Source: Flavobacterium sp. (GTDB lineage: Bacteria > Bacteroidota > Bacteroidia > Flavobacteriales > Flavobacteriaceae). From it: a stretch of 32,519 nucleotides of DNA. Location: positions 1-32,519 of the forward strand of contig JAIXHM010000010.1 of the NCBI GenBank assembly GCA_030145825.1. The letters run 5' to 3'. This document shows positions 23,120 to 30,848 of the stretch, in pieces; the stretch's first letter is position 1; each line of letters starts with the position of its first letter. Under the pieces are notes generated by a model. That model saw nothing but the letters and a program-made list of their open reading frames with translations, was not told where the DNA came from and ran no database searches. The position numbers were made by a program, and so were the translations under genes.

Positions 23120-23590
23120 TTATTTAGGTATTTTAAAAGCAGTTTCTTTTTTTACCTCATTTAGGACGATACTACTGTGATATTGTCCTATGTTTGGTAT
23201 GTTAGAAACTACATTTACCACGAAATTGTTATAACTTCCAATATCTGTTGAAACAATTTTCATTACATAATCGTAAGTACCAGACAAACTAATTAATTCT
23301 TGAATTTCGGGAATAGAAATAGCTATTCGTTCAAAATCCATTAAAGCTTCTTTAGACTGTTCTTTTAAGGTAATATAACAATACACGACAATATCTAATC
23401 CTACTTGAACACGATCAACAAGAGCAACATATTTTTTTATAATTCCTCTACGTTCTAAACTTTTAATGCGTTCGTAAGTTGGTGTAAAAGAAAGTCCAAT
23501 TTGTTCGCCAATATCTTTTACAGAAAGTGTAGAATCACTTTGTAATATATCAAGAATTTTTAAATCTTTATCGTCTAACGTTGCTTTCAT
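23120..23590 (-). CDS. Lrp/AsnC-family transcriptional regulator
   Basis: A 156-residue feast/famine regulator. Helix-turn-helix at the N-terminus (LDDKDLKILDILQ, then SVKDIGEQIGLSFTPTYERI as recognition segment), followed by the RAM ligand-binding domain with the ELISLSGTYDYVMKIV pattern (G-x-x-D-Y). These proteins sense amino acids and act as octamers. It stands convergent to the arginine operon and may regulate it, but the operon promoter is 8 kb away, so this is only a suggestion. Two ATGs are close: 23596 (MFMKATL) and 23590 (MKATL); I prefer the second. It follows ruvX by about 20 bases and is probably co-transcribed with it. Confidence 0.9.
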   Translation of the reverse strand: MKATLDDKDLKILDILQSDSTLSVKDIGEQIGLSFTPTYERIKSLERRGIIKKYVALVDRVQVGLDIVVYCYITLKEQSKEALMDFERIAISIPEIQELISLSGTYDYVMKIVSTDIGSYNNFVVNVVSNIPNIGQYHSSIVLNEVKKETAFKIPK

Positions 23591-23609
23591 AAACATCTAA
23601 ATTACAGAA

Positions 23610-24023
23610 TTATTTTTTAAAATTTAGATAATCTTGCAGAAGAATTGTTGCAGCAATTTCGTCAATTAAACCTTTGTTTTGACGTTGTTTTTTCTTTAAA
23701 CCGCTATCAATCATGGTTTGAAAGGCCATTTTAGAAGTAAAACGTTCATCCATTCGTTCCAAACTTATTATTGGAAATTCTTTTTGGAACTGAACCACAA
23801 ATTTTTCAATTATTTCAGCACTTTCTGAAGCAGAACCATCCATTTGTTTTGGTTCACCGATAATAGCTTTTTCAACTTTATGTTTTGAAAAATAATCTTT
23901 TAAGAAAGGAATCAATTTATCTGTTTCAACAGTTGTTAATCCAGATGCTATAATTTGCATATCATCAGTAACAGCAATTCCTGTTCTTTTTTTTCCGTAA
24001 TCTATTGCTAAAATTTGTCCCAT
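23610..24023 (-). CDS. ruvX: Pre-16S rRNA nuclease RuvX/YqgF
   Basis: A 137-residue RNase H-fold nuclease of the YqgF family, which matures the 5' end of 16S rRNA and was earlier called a putative Holliday junction resolvase. Acidic motif ILAIDYGKKRTGIAVTD at the start, GEPKQMDGS in the middle, ERMDERFTSKMA, and GLIDEIAATILLQDYL at the end. The frame extends upstream to 24071, but that part is terminator sequence (FPTFFFLNLFF); the family start is MGQILAIDYG at 24023. In Bacteroidetes ruvX is usually followed by def, which is here more than 9 kb away. A TAAATTTG box lies 15 bases before the start. Confidence 0.93.
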   Translation of the reverse strand: MGQILAIDYGKKRTGIAVTDDMQIIASGLTTVETDKLIPFLKDYFSKHKVEKAIIGEPKQMDGSASESAEIIEKFVVQFQKEFPIISLERMDERFTSKMAFQTMIDSGLKKKQRQNKGLIDEIAATILLQDYLNFKK

Positions 24024-24038
24024 AAAAAGATTAAAGAA

Positions 24039-24046
24039 CAAATTTA
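24039..24046 (-). promoter_or_regulatory. -7 box for ruvX
   Basis: The minus strand reads TAAATTTG, matching TAnnTTTG, directly behind the mqo terminator and 15 bases before the ruvX ATG. No -33 TTG was found because that place is occupied by the terminator hairpin. Confidence 0.4.
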
Positions 24047-24051
24047 AAAAG

Positions 24052-24077
24052 AAAAAAGTGGGAAACCCCACTTTTTT
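24052..24077 (-). terminator. Terminator of mqo
   Basis: AAAAAAGTGGG (24052-24062) pairs with CCCACTTTTTT (24067-24077) across a four-base loop: an 11-bp stem with T runs on both strands. It touches the mqo stop codon (24077-24079), so termination is immediate. Confidence 0.85.
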
Positions 24078-25558
24078 TATGCTTCTAAATGTAAAACTTC
24101 GGTTGTCATCTTTTTTACCGACTCAAAAACTGCTTCGTTTTCATTTAATTTTATTCCGTATGAAGGAATTATCACTTTCATTTTTTCTTGCCATTCTGCT
24201 GACCTCATTTTCTCACAAAAACATCTTTCTAATAATTCAATCATAATAGAAACTGCCGTTGATGCTCCAGGAGAAGCTCCTAATAAAGCGGCTATTGAAC
24301 AATCGGAAGCACTTACAATTTCAGTTCCAAATTGTAAAACACCTTTTCCATCTTTATCTTTCTTTATAATTTGAACACGTTTCCCTGCTTGTTCTAAAAC
24401 CCAATCTTCCGATTTTGCATCAGGATAATACAGTTTTAAATCGGCCATTCTTTCTTCATGAGAATGCATTACTTGCTCAATTAAATATTTTGTAAGCGGA
24501 ATATTATGAGCTCCTGCATACAACATAGGCCAAAGATTACTTGTTTTAATTGATTTTAATAAATCAAAATAAGAACCTTTCTTTAAGAATTTAGTTGTAA
24601 ATCCGGCATAAGGTCCAAATAACAATTCTTCTTTGCCATTGATTTTACGAGTATCTAAATGCGGAACCGACATTGGCGGAGCACCAACAGCTGCTTTTCC
24701 GTAAACTTTTGCATGATGTTGTTTTATTACATCTTCATTTACACAACGTAACCATTGTCCTGAAACGGGGAAACCACCAAAACCTTTTCCTTCTAAAATT
24801 TTTGATTTTTCTAATAATGGTAATGAACCTCCACCTGCTCCAATAAAAACGAATTTGGTTCTTAATTTTCTTTTTTCACCTGTTACCAAATCTTTTACTT
24901 TTAGTAACCATCTACCGTCTTCTTCCTTTTTAAGTTTTTTAACTTCGTGATTAAAGTACATTTCAACACCATCTTGCTCTTGAAGATAATGAAACATTCC
25001 TCTTGTTAAATTTCCAAAGTTTACATCGGTTCCTCTGTGCATGAAAGTTGCTGCTACCTTTTCATTTTTGTCTCTGCTGTTCATTACAAGTGGCATCCAA
25101 GAAGAAATTTCATCTGCTGAAGTTGAAAACTTCATTTCTTTGAAAAGTATATTTTTAGTTAAACCCTCGTAACGCTTCTTTAAAAATTTCACATTTTCCT
25201 CGCCCCAAACAAAACTTGAATGTGGAATCGTTTTGATAAAATTCTCTGGTGAAGTAATTAAATTTTGTTGTACTAGATAAGCCCAAAATTGTCTTGAAAC
25301 TTCAAATTGTTCTGCAATCTGAATTGCTTTTGAGATATCTACTGAACCATCTGGTTTTTGAGGCGTATAATTTAACTCACAAAACGAAGAATGTCCTGTT
25401 CCTGCATTATTCCAAGCATCAGAACTTTCAGTAGAAGCTGTATCTTGTTTTTCAAAAATTTCAATTGTTATGTCAGGTTGTAACTGTTTAAGTAATGTTC
25501 CAAGTGTGGCGCTCATTATACCTGAGCCAACCAAAACAACGTCTGGATTAACGTTCAT
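24077..25558 (-). CDS. mqo: Malate:quinone oxidoreductase
   Basis: A 493-residue membrane-associated FAD enzyme that oxidises malate to oxaloacetate and passes electrons to quinone, replacing or supporting malate dehydrogenase in the TCA cycle. FAD-binding start DVVLVGSGIMSATLGTLL, then EKQDTASTESSDAWNNAGTGHS and CELNYTP, all typical of Mqo. The C-terminal ALLGASPGASTAVSIM is also characteristic. Length is normal (E. coli Mqo has about 548). There is no membrane segment; Mqo binds the membrane peripherally. Possible -7 box at 25587-25594. It is divergent from dapD. Confidence 0.95.
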   Translation of the reverse strand: MNVNPDVVLVGSGIMSATLGTLLKQLQPDITIEIFEKQDTASTESSDAWNNAGTGHSSFCELNYTPQKPDGSVDISKAIQIAEQFEVSRQFWAYLVQQNLITSPENFIKTIPHSSFVWGEENVKFLKKRYEGLTKNILFKEMKFSTSADEISSWMPLVMNSRDKNEKVAATFMHRGTDVNFGNLTRGMFHYLQEQDGVEMYFNHEVKKLKKEEDGRWLLKVKDLVTGEKRKLRTKFVFIGAGGGSLPLLEKSKILEGKGFGGFPVSGQWLRCVNEDVIKQHHAKVYGKAAVGAPPMSVPHLDTRKINGKEELLFGPYAGFTTKFLKKGSYFDLLKSIKTSNLWPMLYAGAHNIPLTKYLIEQVMHSHEERMADLKLYYPDAKSEDWVLEQAGKRVQIIKKDKDGKGVLQFGTEIVSASDCSIAALLGASPGASTAVSIMIELLERCFCEKMRSAEWQEKMKVIIPSYGIKLNENEAVFESVKKMTTEVLHLEA

Positions 25559-25586
25559 TTTAAATTATTTTTAAAAATTGAAAACG

Positions 25587-25594
25587 CAAAGATA
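25587..25594 (-). promoter_or_regulatory. -7 box for mqo
   Basis: The minus strand reads TATCTTTG, matching TAnnTTTG, 28 bases before the mqo ATG. No -33 TTG at proper distance was seen in the very AT-rich upstream stretch. Confidence 0.4.
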
Positions 25595-25754
25595 TTGCTA
25601 TTTTAATAAAAATTATTTTTTATTTTTAAGTTTTTACTGAAAATTTATTAATGAAAACAGATGAAAACGATGTAGTTAATAAATAAAATTCAATAAAGAA
25701 TTGTTTTTTTAGTTTAAAAATATGTTTTTCTATTTTTTAAGCAGATTTAGGTTT

Positions 25755-25762
25755 TATATTTG
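25755..25762 (+). promoter_or_regulatory. -7 box for dapD
   Basis: TATATTTG, identical to the arginine operon box, 14 bases before the dapD ATG. No clear -33 TTG precedes it. Together with the mqo box it occupies the 218-base divergent gap, which holds nothing else recognisable. Confidence 0.5.
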
Positions 25763-25776
25763 TAAAAAATTACACA

Positions 25777-26592
25777 ATGGAGAATTTAAAAAATATTATA
25801 GAAAAAGCTTGGGAAAATAGAACTCTATTACAAGAAGAAGTTACTCAAAAAGCCATCCGTGAAGTAATTGAGCTTTTAGACGATGGGAAATTACGTGTAG
25901 CTGAACCTACAAACAATGGTTGGCAAGTAAATGAATGGGTGAAAAAAGCTGTCGTAATGTACTTTCCTATTCAAAAAATGGAAACTTGGGAAGCTGGTAT
26001 TTTTGAATATCACGACAAAATGGAATTAAAACGTAATTATGCTGAAAAAGGAGTTCGTGTAGTTCCTCCTGCAACGGCACGTTATGGTGCATATATTTCT
26101 TCAGGTGTAATTATGATGCCAAGTTATGTTAATATTGGTGCTTATGTAGATGCTGGAACTATGGTGGATACTTGGGCAACTGTAGGAAGTTGTGCGCAAA
26201 TTGGTAAAGATGTTCACTTGAGTGGTGGTGTTGGAATTGGTGGTGTTTTAGAACCATTACAAGCAGCCCCTGTTATTATTGAAGATGGTGCTTTTTTAGG
26301 TTCAAGAAGTATTGTTGTAGAAGGTGTTAGAGTCGAAAAAGAAGCCGTTTTAGGAGCCAATGTTGTATTAACCGCTTCAACAAAAATTATTGACGTTACC
26401 GGTGATGAACCAGTTGAATACAAAGGTGTAGTACCTGCTCGTTCGGTTGTAATTCCTGGAAGTTACACTAAAAAATTCCCTGCTGGCGAATATCAAGTTC
26501 CATGTGCATTAATTATTGGGCAAAGAAAACCATCAACTGATTTAAAAACGTCACTTAACGATGCGTTAAGAGAATATAATGTAGCAGTTTAA
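25777..26592 (+). CDS. dapD: Tetrahydrodipicolinate N-succinyltransferase
   Basis: Transfers succinyl from succinyl-CoA to tetrahydrodipicolinate in the lysine/diaminopimelate pathway, feeding peptidoglycan and lysine. A 271-residue protein with a helical N-terminus and a left-handed beta-helix of hexapeptide repeats (for example VIMMPSYVNIGAYVDAGTMV and VGSCAQIGKDVHLSGGVGIG). PPATARYGAYIS precedes the helix as in E. coli DapD (274 residues). The gene ends 10 bases before the Stealth-family gene, so the glycan genes behind it may be transcribed from the dapD promoter. Confidence 0.95.
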   Translation: MENLKNIIEKAWENRTLLQEEVTQKAIREVIELLDDGKLRVAEPTNNGWQVNEWVKKAVVMYFPIQKMETWEAGIFEYHDKMELKRNYAEKGVRVVPPATARYGAYISSGVIMMPSYVNIGAYVDAGTMVDTWATVGSCAQIGKDVHLSGGVGIGGVLEPLQAAPVIIEDGAFLGSRSIVVEGVRVEKEAVLGANVVLTASTKIIDVTGDEPVEYKGVVPARSVVIPGSYTKKFPAGEYQVPCALIIGQRKPSTDLKTSLNDALREYNVAV

Positions 26593-26602
26593 AATAATAA
26601 AA

Positions 26603-27571
26603 ATGAGTCCAAAATTAAATATTGATGCGGTTATTTTATGGGTTGACGGAGATGATGTTGCTCATAAAGAAAAACTAGCAAAATACTTAGATAATGGAAA
26701 TTTATTGATAAAAAAAGGGTTTAAAACAAGATACAGTCAAAAAAATGAAATTAGATATTGTGTTGATGCTATTTTAAAATTTGCACCATATATAGACAAT
26801 ATTTATATAGTTACAGACAATCAAATTCCTACTTTTTTAAAATCATCAACAGATGCCAATTATGATAAAGTAAAAGTCATTGACCACAGCATTATATTTA
26901 AAGGATTTGAAGAATATTTGCCTGTTTTTAATTCTAATGCTATTGAAACAATGGTTACTCGAATTCCAAATTTGGCAGAACATTACATTTGTTTTAACGA
27001 CGATATGATTTTAATTAAACCTACGCATCCTGCTGATTTTTTTGATGAAAAAGGAGTACCAATTATTCGTGGCATAAAAATGAAATTTGAAGAAGACAAA
27101 TTCTTCAAAAAGTTGGCTGTAAAATTAGGTTTAAAAAAAATAAAAACTTCTGGTTATTTAGGCTATAAGAGAAAACAAGATTTTTTTTTCAAACTAATGG
27201 GAAAATCTGAAAAAATATGCATTAACCACACTCCTTTTCCATTTCGAAAAAAAACTATGGAAAACTTCTTTAAAAGAAATAATGAAATTTTTCTAAATAA
27301 TATAAAATTCAAGTTTAGAAATGAAAACAATGTTTTAACACAATCTATTTGTGCTTTTGAAGAGTTTGATTCACACGCTGCTTTATTAAAAAATGATTAT
27401 CAATTAGTTCAACTCGACTCTCCAAAAAAAAATATTTTTCTTATTAAAATGAAGCTTTTTTTTGCTAAAAAAAATCAAAAAAAAATATTCATAAACATCC
27501 AAAGTCTAGATTTATATTCTACTAGTAAAATCAATTACATAAAAAAATGGTTAGATAAATTATATATTTGA
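26603..27571 (+). CDS. Stealth-family sugar-phosphotransferase (capsule/surface glycan)
   Basis: A 322-residue protein with the conserved regions of the Stealth family, which includes bacterial capsular hexose-1-phosphate transferases and the animal GlcNAc-1-phosphotransferase. CR1 is IDAVILWVDGDD (7-18). CR2 spans about 43-138, with RYSQKNEIRYCVDAILKFAP, IYIVTDNQIP, FNSNAIE and the metal site FNDDMIL. A later segment, HTPFPFRKKTMENFF with a following FRNENN, fits CR3. It should transfer a sugar phosphate from a nucleotide sugar to a surface glycan; the sugar is unknown. There is no membrane segment. Codon use is more A-rich (AAA, ATA) than in dapD, which may mark acquired DNA. Confidence 0.85.
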   Translation: MSPKLNIDAVILWVDGDDVAHKEKLAKYLDNGNLLIKKGFKTRYSQKNEIRYCVDAILKFAPYIDNIYIVTDNQIPTFLKSSTDANYDKVKVIDHSIIFKGFEEYLPVFNSNAIETMVTRIPNLAEHYICFNDDMILIKPTHPADFFDEKGVPIIRGIKMKFEEDKFFKKLAVKLGLKKIKTSGYLGYKRKQDFFFKLMGKSEKICINHTPFPFRKKTMENFFKRNNEIFLNNIKFKFRNENNVLTQSICAFEEFDSHAALLKNDYQLVQLDSPKKNIFLIKMKLFFAKKNQKKIFINIQSLDLYSTSKINYIKKWLDKLYI

Positions 27572-27604
27572 TATTTAATTATCTTTATAAAAAATTAATT
27601 TATA

Positions 27605-28417
27605 ATGAAATCAAAGCAGGTACCTTATTCTATATACTCTGAAGCAAAACTACGATTACTGAATACAAAAAAAATAAAAAATCATAATGGAAATGAATTA
27701 CCTGTAATTGTTTCCTTTACTTCTATTCCATTTAGGCTAAATAGAATACACTTAGTTGTTAGAAGTTTACTCAATCAAACAAAAAGACCTAAAAAAATAA
27801 TCCTTTGGTTAGATCAATCTTTAGAAAACAAAATCCCAAATAATTTAAAAAAACTATATGGTGATATTTTTTCTATTGAATTTACTAGTTTAAATAGCTC
27901 ACATGTAAAATTAGTTCCAACCTTAGAAAAATATCCTGATGAAATTATTGTAACATGTGATGATGATTTGATGTACGATGAAAATTGGTTACAAGGATTA
28001 TATGAAGAACATTTAAAACATCCAAAAGATATTGTTGCTTATACTTTGAGACAAATTCAGTTTGATGAAAATAAAAATTTGTTGCCTTATAATAAATGGA
28101 AACTAAATGACCTTTCAAAACCCAATACTTTTTTAGCATTAGGATATAATGGAATTTTGTATCCGCCACACGCTTTACCAAAAGAAGCTGTAAATGCAGA
28201 ATTATATATGAAATTAGCACCCAAAGCAGATGACTTATGGTTCAAAGCAATGGCAATGCTAAACAATACTAATATTAGAAAAGTAACTTCGATATCTAAA
28301 GAAAATATTCCTATTATGGCTACCCAAAAAGTATCACTTAAAAAATTAAATGTTGGTCAATTAAAAAATAACCAACAATGGGAAGCATTGGTAGAATATT
28401 TTAATTTAAAACTTTAA
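27605..28417 (+). CDS. GT-A-type glycosyltransferase, family uncertain
   Basis: A 270-residue protein with GT-A-like layout. It has an N-terminal strand VIVSFTSIPFR (34-44), HLVVRSLLNQTKRPKKIILW (a helix-strand typical of GT2-like enzymes) and a triple-Asp DXD-type metal site in VTCDDDLMYDENW (116-128). The segment LGYNGILYPPHAL and the aspartate pair in KADDLWFKAMA, about 70 to 90 residues later, recall enzymes annotated as LPS glycosyltransferases. Donor and acceptor cannot be read. It lies 33 bases after the Stealth gene on the same strand and is probably part of the same transcript. Its stop is 14 bases from the convergent GT2 gene. Confidence 0.78.
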   Translation: MKSKQVPYSIYSEAKLRLLNTKKIKNHNGNELPVIVSFTSIPFRLNRIHLVVRSLLNQTKRPKKIILWLDQSLENKIPNNLKKLYGDIFSIEFTSLNSSHVKLVPTLEKYPDEIIVTCDDDLMYDENWLQGLYEEHLKHPKDIVAYTLRQIQFDENKNLLPYNKWKLNDLSKPNTFLALGYNGILYPPHALPKEAVNAELYMKLAPKADDLWFKAMAMLNNTNIRKVTSISKENIPIMATQKVSLKKLNVGQLKNNQQWEALVEYFNLKL

Positions 28418-28431
28418 ATAAAGTAAAGCTA

Positions 28432-29241
28432 TTATTTAACAATTCCAAAGTCTGTCCATTTTTTATTAGAGGTTCTTGTTTCTTTTCTAATGTTTTTATT
28501 TTTAACAATAGATTCTTTAGTTGCATAACCTCTAGGATGGTCTAAATGCAAACACAATGCACTATACCTAATTTGAATAGGCTTTATACCAAAATTTACT
28601 AATCTTTCGCCTAGTTCGCGGTCTTGTCCTCCATATTGCATTCGTTCATCAAAACCATTTATAGCTACTAAATCAGCTTTCCAACCAGAAGCATTATGAC
28701 CGTTCCAAGAAGCATTTGTTGGTGTAACGGTATTCATAAAATTAGAAAACCATTTTGAATTGGTGAATTTTAAATTTTTAAAACTAGATTTTAAACCTTT
28801 CGATTTTAACCAATTTAAATCAAAACATTTTTGTGAAATAATATCGTCATTTGTTATTGATTTAGAAATATCCATGGGCAATTTAAAATAGCCACCCGAT
28901 AAAAAATGCCCCTTTTTTCTATATAAATTATGTTGTTCTAAAAAATTGTTTTTCGGAATACAATCACCATCGGTAAAAACTAAATATTCTGAATTTGCAG
29001 CTAAAATTGCTTTATTCAAAATTTGTGACTTTTGAAATCCATTATCTGGGTGCCAAACATGAATAATAGGAATATTTATTTTACTTTTCAAATTATCAAT
29101 TAACTCTTTTGTAGTATTTCTAGAACCATCATCTGCAATAATGATTTCAAATTTTTTGAAAGTTTGTACACTAAATCCAATGATAACTTTTTCTAGCCAT
29201 TCTTCTGAATTATAAGTGCTAAAAATAACTGACATTTCCAT
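28432..29241 (-). CDS. GT2-family glycosyltransferase with GT7C-like C-terminus, paralogue 1
   Basis: A 269-residue glycosyltransferase. GT2 landmarks: SVIFSTYNSEEW, IIADDGS (34-40) and the DXD motif FTDGDCIP (89-96). The C-terminal part resembles the galactosyltransferase C-terminal domain (Glyco_transf_7C): SWNGHNASGWKAD then INGFDERMQYGGQDRELGERL. Where the neighbour has GGED, this protein has GGQD (Gln206-Asp207). Start ATG 29241 aligns residue for residue with the paralogue, so it is preferred over 29235. It is probably soluble and acts on a lipid-linked or core glycan. It lies 31 bases behind the paralogue and is likely co-transcribed. Confidence 0.87.
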   Translation of the reverse strand: MEMSVIFSTYNSEEWLEKVIIGFSVQTFKKFEIIIADDGSRNTTKELIDNLKSKINIPIIHVWHPDNGFQKSQILNKAILAANSEYLVFTDGDCIPKNNFLEQHNLYRKKGHFLSGGYFKLPMDISKSITNDDIISQKCFDLNWLKSKGLKSSFKNLKFTNSKWFSNFMNTVTPTNASWNGHNASGWKADLVAINGFDERMQYGGQDRELGERLVNFGIKPIQIRYSALCLHLDHPRGYATKESIVKNKNIRKETRTSNKKWTDFGIVK

Positions 29242-29272
29242 ATGCTATAAATTTTTAATGAAGTATTTAATC

Positions 29273-30085
29273 TTAATTTTTATAAATACCTTCTTTTGTC
29301 TTAATGACATTATGTTTTTTATTAAACTTTCTTACTTTTAAATTGAATTTTATTTTCTCGATATCTACATAATTTCTTTCATGGTATAAATGTAGACAAA
29401 TTGCGCTGTATCTAATTTGTTTTGAAAAAATTCCTAAGTTATACAAGCGTTCTCCTAATTCTCTATCCTCGCCACCATATGAAAGTAATTCATTAAAGCC
29501 ATTTACAGCGATGATATCCGATTTATATGCTGATGAGTTATGACCATTCCAAGTTGGTTTTGTTGTAGTAACCCAATTCATAAAAAAAGAAAATAATTTG
29601 TTTTGAATAAGCTTTGAAACCTTAAAATTGAGTTTCAGCCCGTTTTTTAACAACCAAGAAATCTTAAAACAATATTGATTTTGAATTACTTCATCTGTAA
29701 TGAGATTTGAGGTTTGAATAGGCAATTTAAAATAACCTCCCGACAAAAAATATCCACGTTCTCTGTGCGCTAAATGCGTAGCTACAAAATCTTTACGAGG
29801 AATACAATCTCCATCTGTAAACAACAAGTAATCCGTATTTGATTTTTCTATTGCTTTGTTAAGTATTTTACATTTTCTAAAACCCTCATCCTCTTGCCAA
29901 ACATGTATAATTTCATTTAGAAATTGGCTTCTAAAACTATCAATTACGTCTTTTGTTTTGCTTGTAGATCCATCATCGGCTATAATAATTTCAAAATCTT
30001 TCTCTGTCTGAATAGAATATCCCAACAAAACCTTGTGCAACCATTCCTCAGAATTGTAAGTTGAAATAACTATAGATATCTTCAT
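29273..30085 (-). CDS. GT2-family glycosyltransferase with GT7C-like C-terminus, paralogue 2
   Basis: A 270-residue protein, clearly a tandem duplicate of the gene at 28432-29241: same motifs at the same positions (ISTYNSEEW, IIADDGS, FTDGDCIPR, ERGYFLSGGYFKLP, TWNGHNSSAYKSD, SYGGEDRELGERL). Here the C-terminal acidic pair is intact (Glu-Asp). The frame can be extended to a TTG at 30094, but that codon is part of the -7 box, so the ATG at 30085 is chosen. It is first in its transcript, with a well-placed promoter that would leave almost no leader. Confidence 0.88.
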   Translation of the reverse strand: MKISIVISTYNSEEWLHKVLLGYSIQTEKDFEIIIADDGSTSKTKDVIDSFRSQFLNEIIHVWQEDEGFRKCKILNKAIEKSNTDYLLFTDGDCIPRKDFVATHLAHRERGYFLSGGYFKLPIQTSNLITDEVIQNQYCFKISWLLKNGLKLNFKVSKLIQNKLFSFFMNWVTTTKPTWNGHNSSAYKSDIIAVNGFNELLSYGGEDRELGERLYNLGIFSKQIRYSAICLHLYHERNYVDIEKIKFNLKVRKFNKKHNVIKTKEGIYKN

Positions 30086-30091
30086 ATAACA

Positions 30092-30122
30092 CAAACGTAG
30101 AAATAAATAGCTTTTTATGCAA
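30092..30122 (-). promoter_or_regulatory. Promoter of the GT2 gene pair
   Basis: On the minus strand TTG (30122-30120), a 20-base spacer and TACGTTTG (30099-30092) match the -33/-7 pattern. The ATG at 30085 is only 7 bases past the box, so the mRNA would be leaderless or nearly so. Confidence 0.55.
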
Positions 30123-30173
30123 AATTTTTATAGTAATTGTATTGCTCAATAATTTAAAAAATAAACTTTACGC

Positions 30174-30181
30174 TATCTTTG
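30174..30181 (+). promoter_or_regulatory. -7 box for the TsaC-like gene
   Basis: TATCTTTG fits TAnnTTTG, 15 bases before the GTG start and 7 before an out-of-frame ATG (30189). No TTG lies at a proper -33 distance. Confidence 0.45.
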
Positions 30182-30196
30182 TAAAAAAATGAAAAA

Positions 30197-30757
30197 GTGA
30201 TTAAGGAAATCGAAAACGCTTTAGAAGTAATTAAAAACGGAGGCATTATACTTTACCCAACAGATACTGTTTGGGGAATTGGTTGCGATGCTTCAAATGA
30301 AGAGGCAGTTAAGAAAATTTTTGCTCTAAAACAACGTGAAGAAAGTAAAAGCATGATTGTTCTCGTTAATGGCGAACGTATGTTATATCAAGTTTTTAAT
30401 GAATTACCTCAAGTAGCTTGGGATATATGGGATAACTCTAAAAAACCAACCACATTAATTTTAGACAAACCAAAAAATGTTGCCAAAAACATTATCGCAG
30501 AAGACAACACGTTAGGTGTACGCATGGTTTCTGAGGAATTTTGCTATAAATTAATGGAACGAATGAAACGACCATTAGTTTCAACTTCGGCTAATATTTC
30601 TGGGGAACCTACACCAAAATCTTTCAAAGAAATTTCTCCTGAAATTATAAAAGGTGTTGACTATGTTGTAAATTTGCACCACGACAAAATTTGCGATAAA
30701 CCTTCTACTATTATCAAATTAACTCTTGATAGTCAAGTGAAGATTATTAGAAAATAA
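30197..30757 (+). CDS. L-threonylcarbamoyladenylate synthase (TsaC/Sua5/YrdC family)
   Basis: Makes threonylcarbamoyl-AMP from threonine, bicarbonate and ATP for the t6A37 modification of ANN-decoding tRNAs. A 186-residue single YrdC-domain protein: GGIILYPTDTVWGIGCDA near the N-terminus, FALKQREESKSMIVLV with the K-R-x-K pattern, LGVRM and VSTSANISGEPTP. The start is GTG (IKEIENALEVIKNGG follows). The preceding ATG at 30189 is in another frame and encodes only Met-Lys-Lys before a TGA that overlaps this GTG. Single-domain relatives such as YciO are similar, so enzymatic activity is likely but not certain. Confidence 0.9.
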   Translation: MIKEIENALEVIKNGGIILYPTDTVWGIGCDASNEEAVKKIFALKQREESKSMIVLVNGERMLYQVFNELPQVAWDIWDNSKKPTTLILDKPKNVAKNIIAEDNTLGVRMVSEEFCYKLMERMKRPLVSTSANISGEPTPKSFKEISPEIIKGVDYVVNLHHDKICDKPSTIIKLTLDSQVKIIRK

Positions 30758-30767
30758 AAATTCGTTT

Positions 30768-30800
30768 GTCATTCTGAACGAAGTGAAGAATCTCAAGATT
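30768..30800 (+). repeat. Dispersed repeat, second type (partner of the short hairpin)
   Basis: GTCATTCTGAACGAAGTGAA followed by GAATCTCAAGATT. ATTCT (30771-30775) can pair with AGAAT (30787-30791). A degraded relative, read in the other direction, lies at about 12526-12561. With copy C it forms a composite bounded by GTCA on the left and TGAC on the right. Confidence 0.6.
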
Positions 30801-30806
30801 AATAAG

Positions 30807-30831
30807 ACTTCTCGACTCCGCTCGAAGTGAC
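30807..30831 (+). repeat. Dispersed hairpin repeat, short form, copy C
   Basis: The same 25-base core as copy A: ACT-TC-TCGA, CTCCGC, TCGA-AGTGAC. It lies between the TsaC-like gene and the CCA nucleotidyltransferase gene, 17 bases before the latter's start. Confidence 0.75.
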
Positions 30832-30848
30832 AATAAGAATAAAAAAAC

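Noticed and set aside
24024..24071. Upstream start for ruvX adding 16 hydrophobic residues
   Set aside because: The stretch is the mqo terminator and its T-rich tail read as codons; the family begins at MGQILAIDYG.
30086..30094. TTG start for the second GT2 paralogue
   Set aside because: This TTG is the end of the TACGTTTG promoter box; the ATG at 30085 aligns with the paralogue's start.
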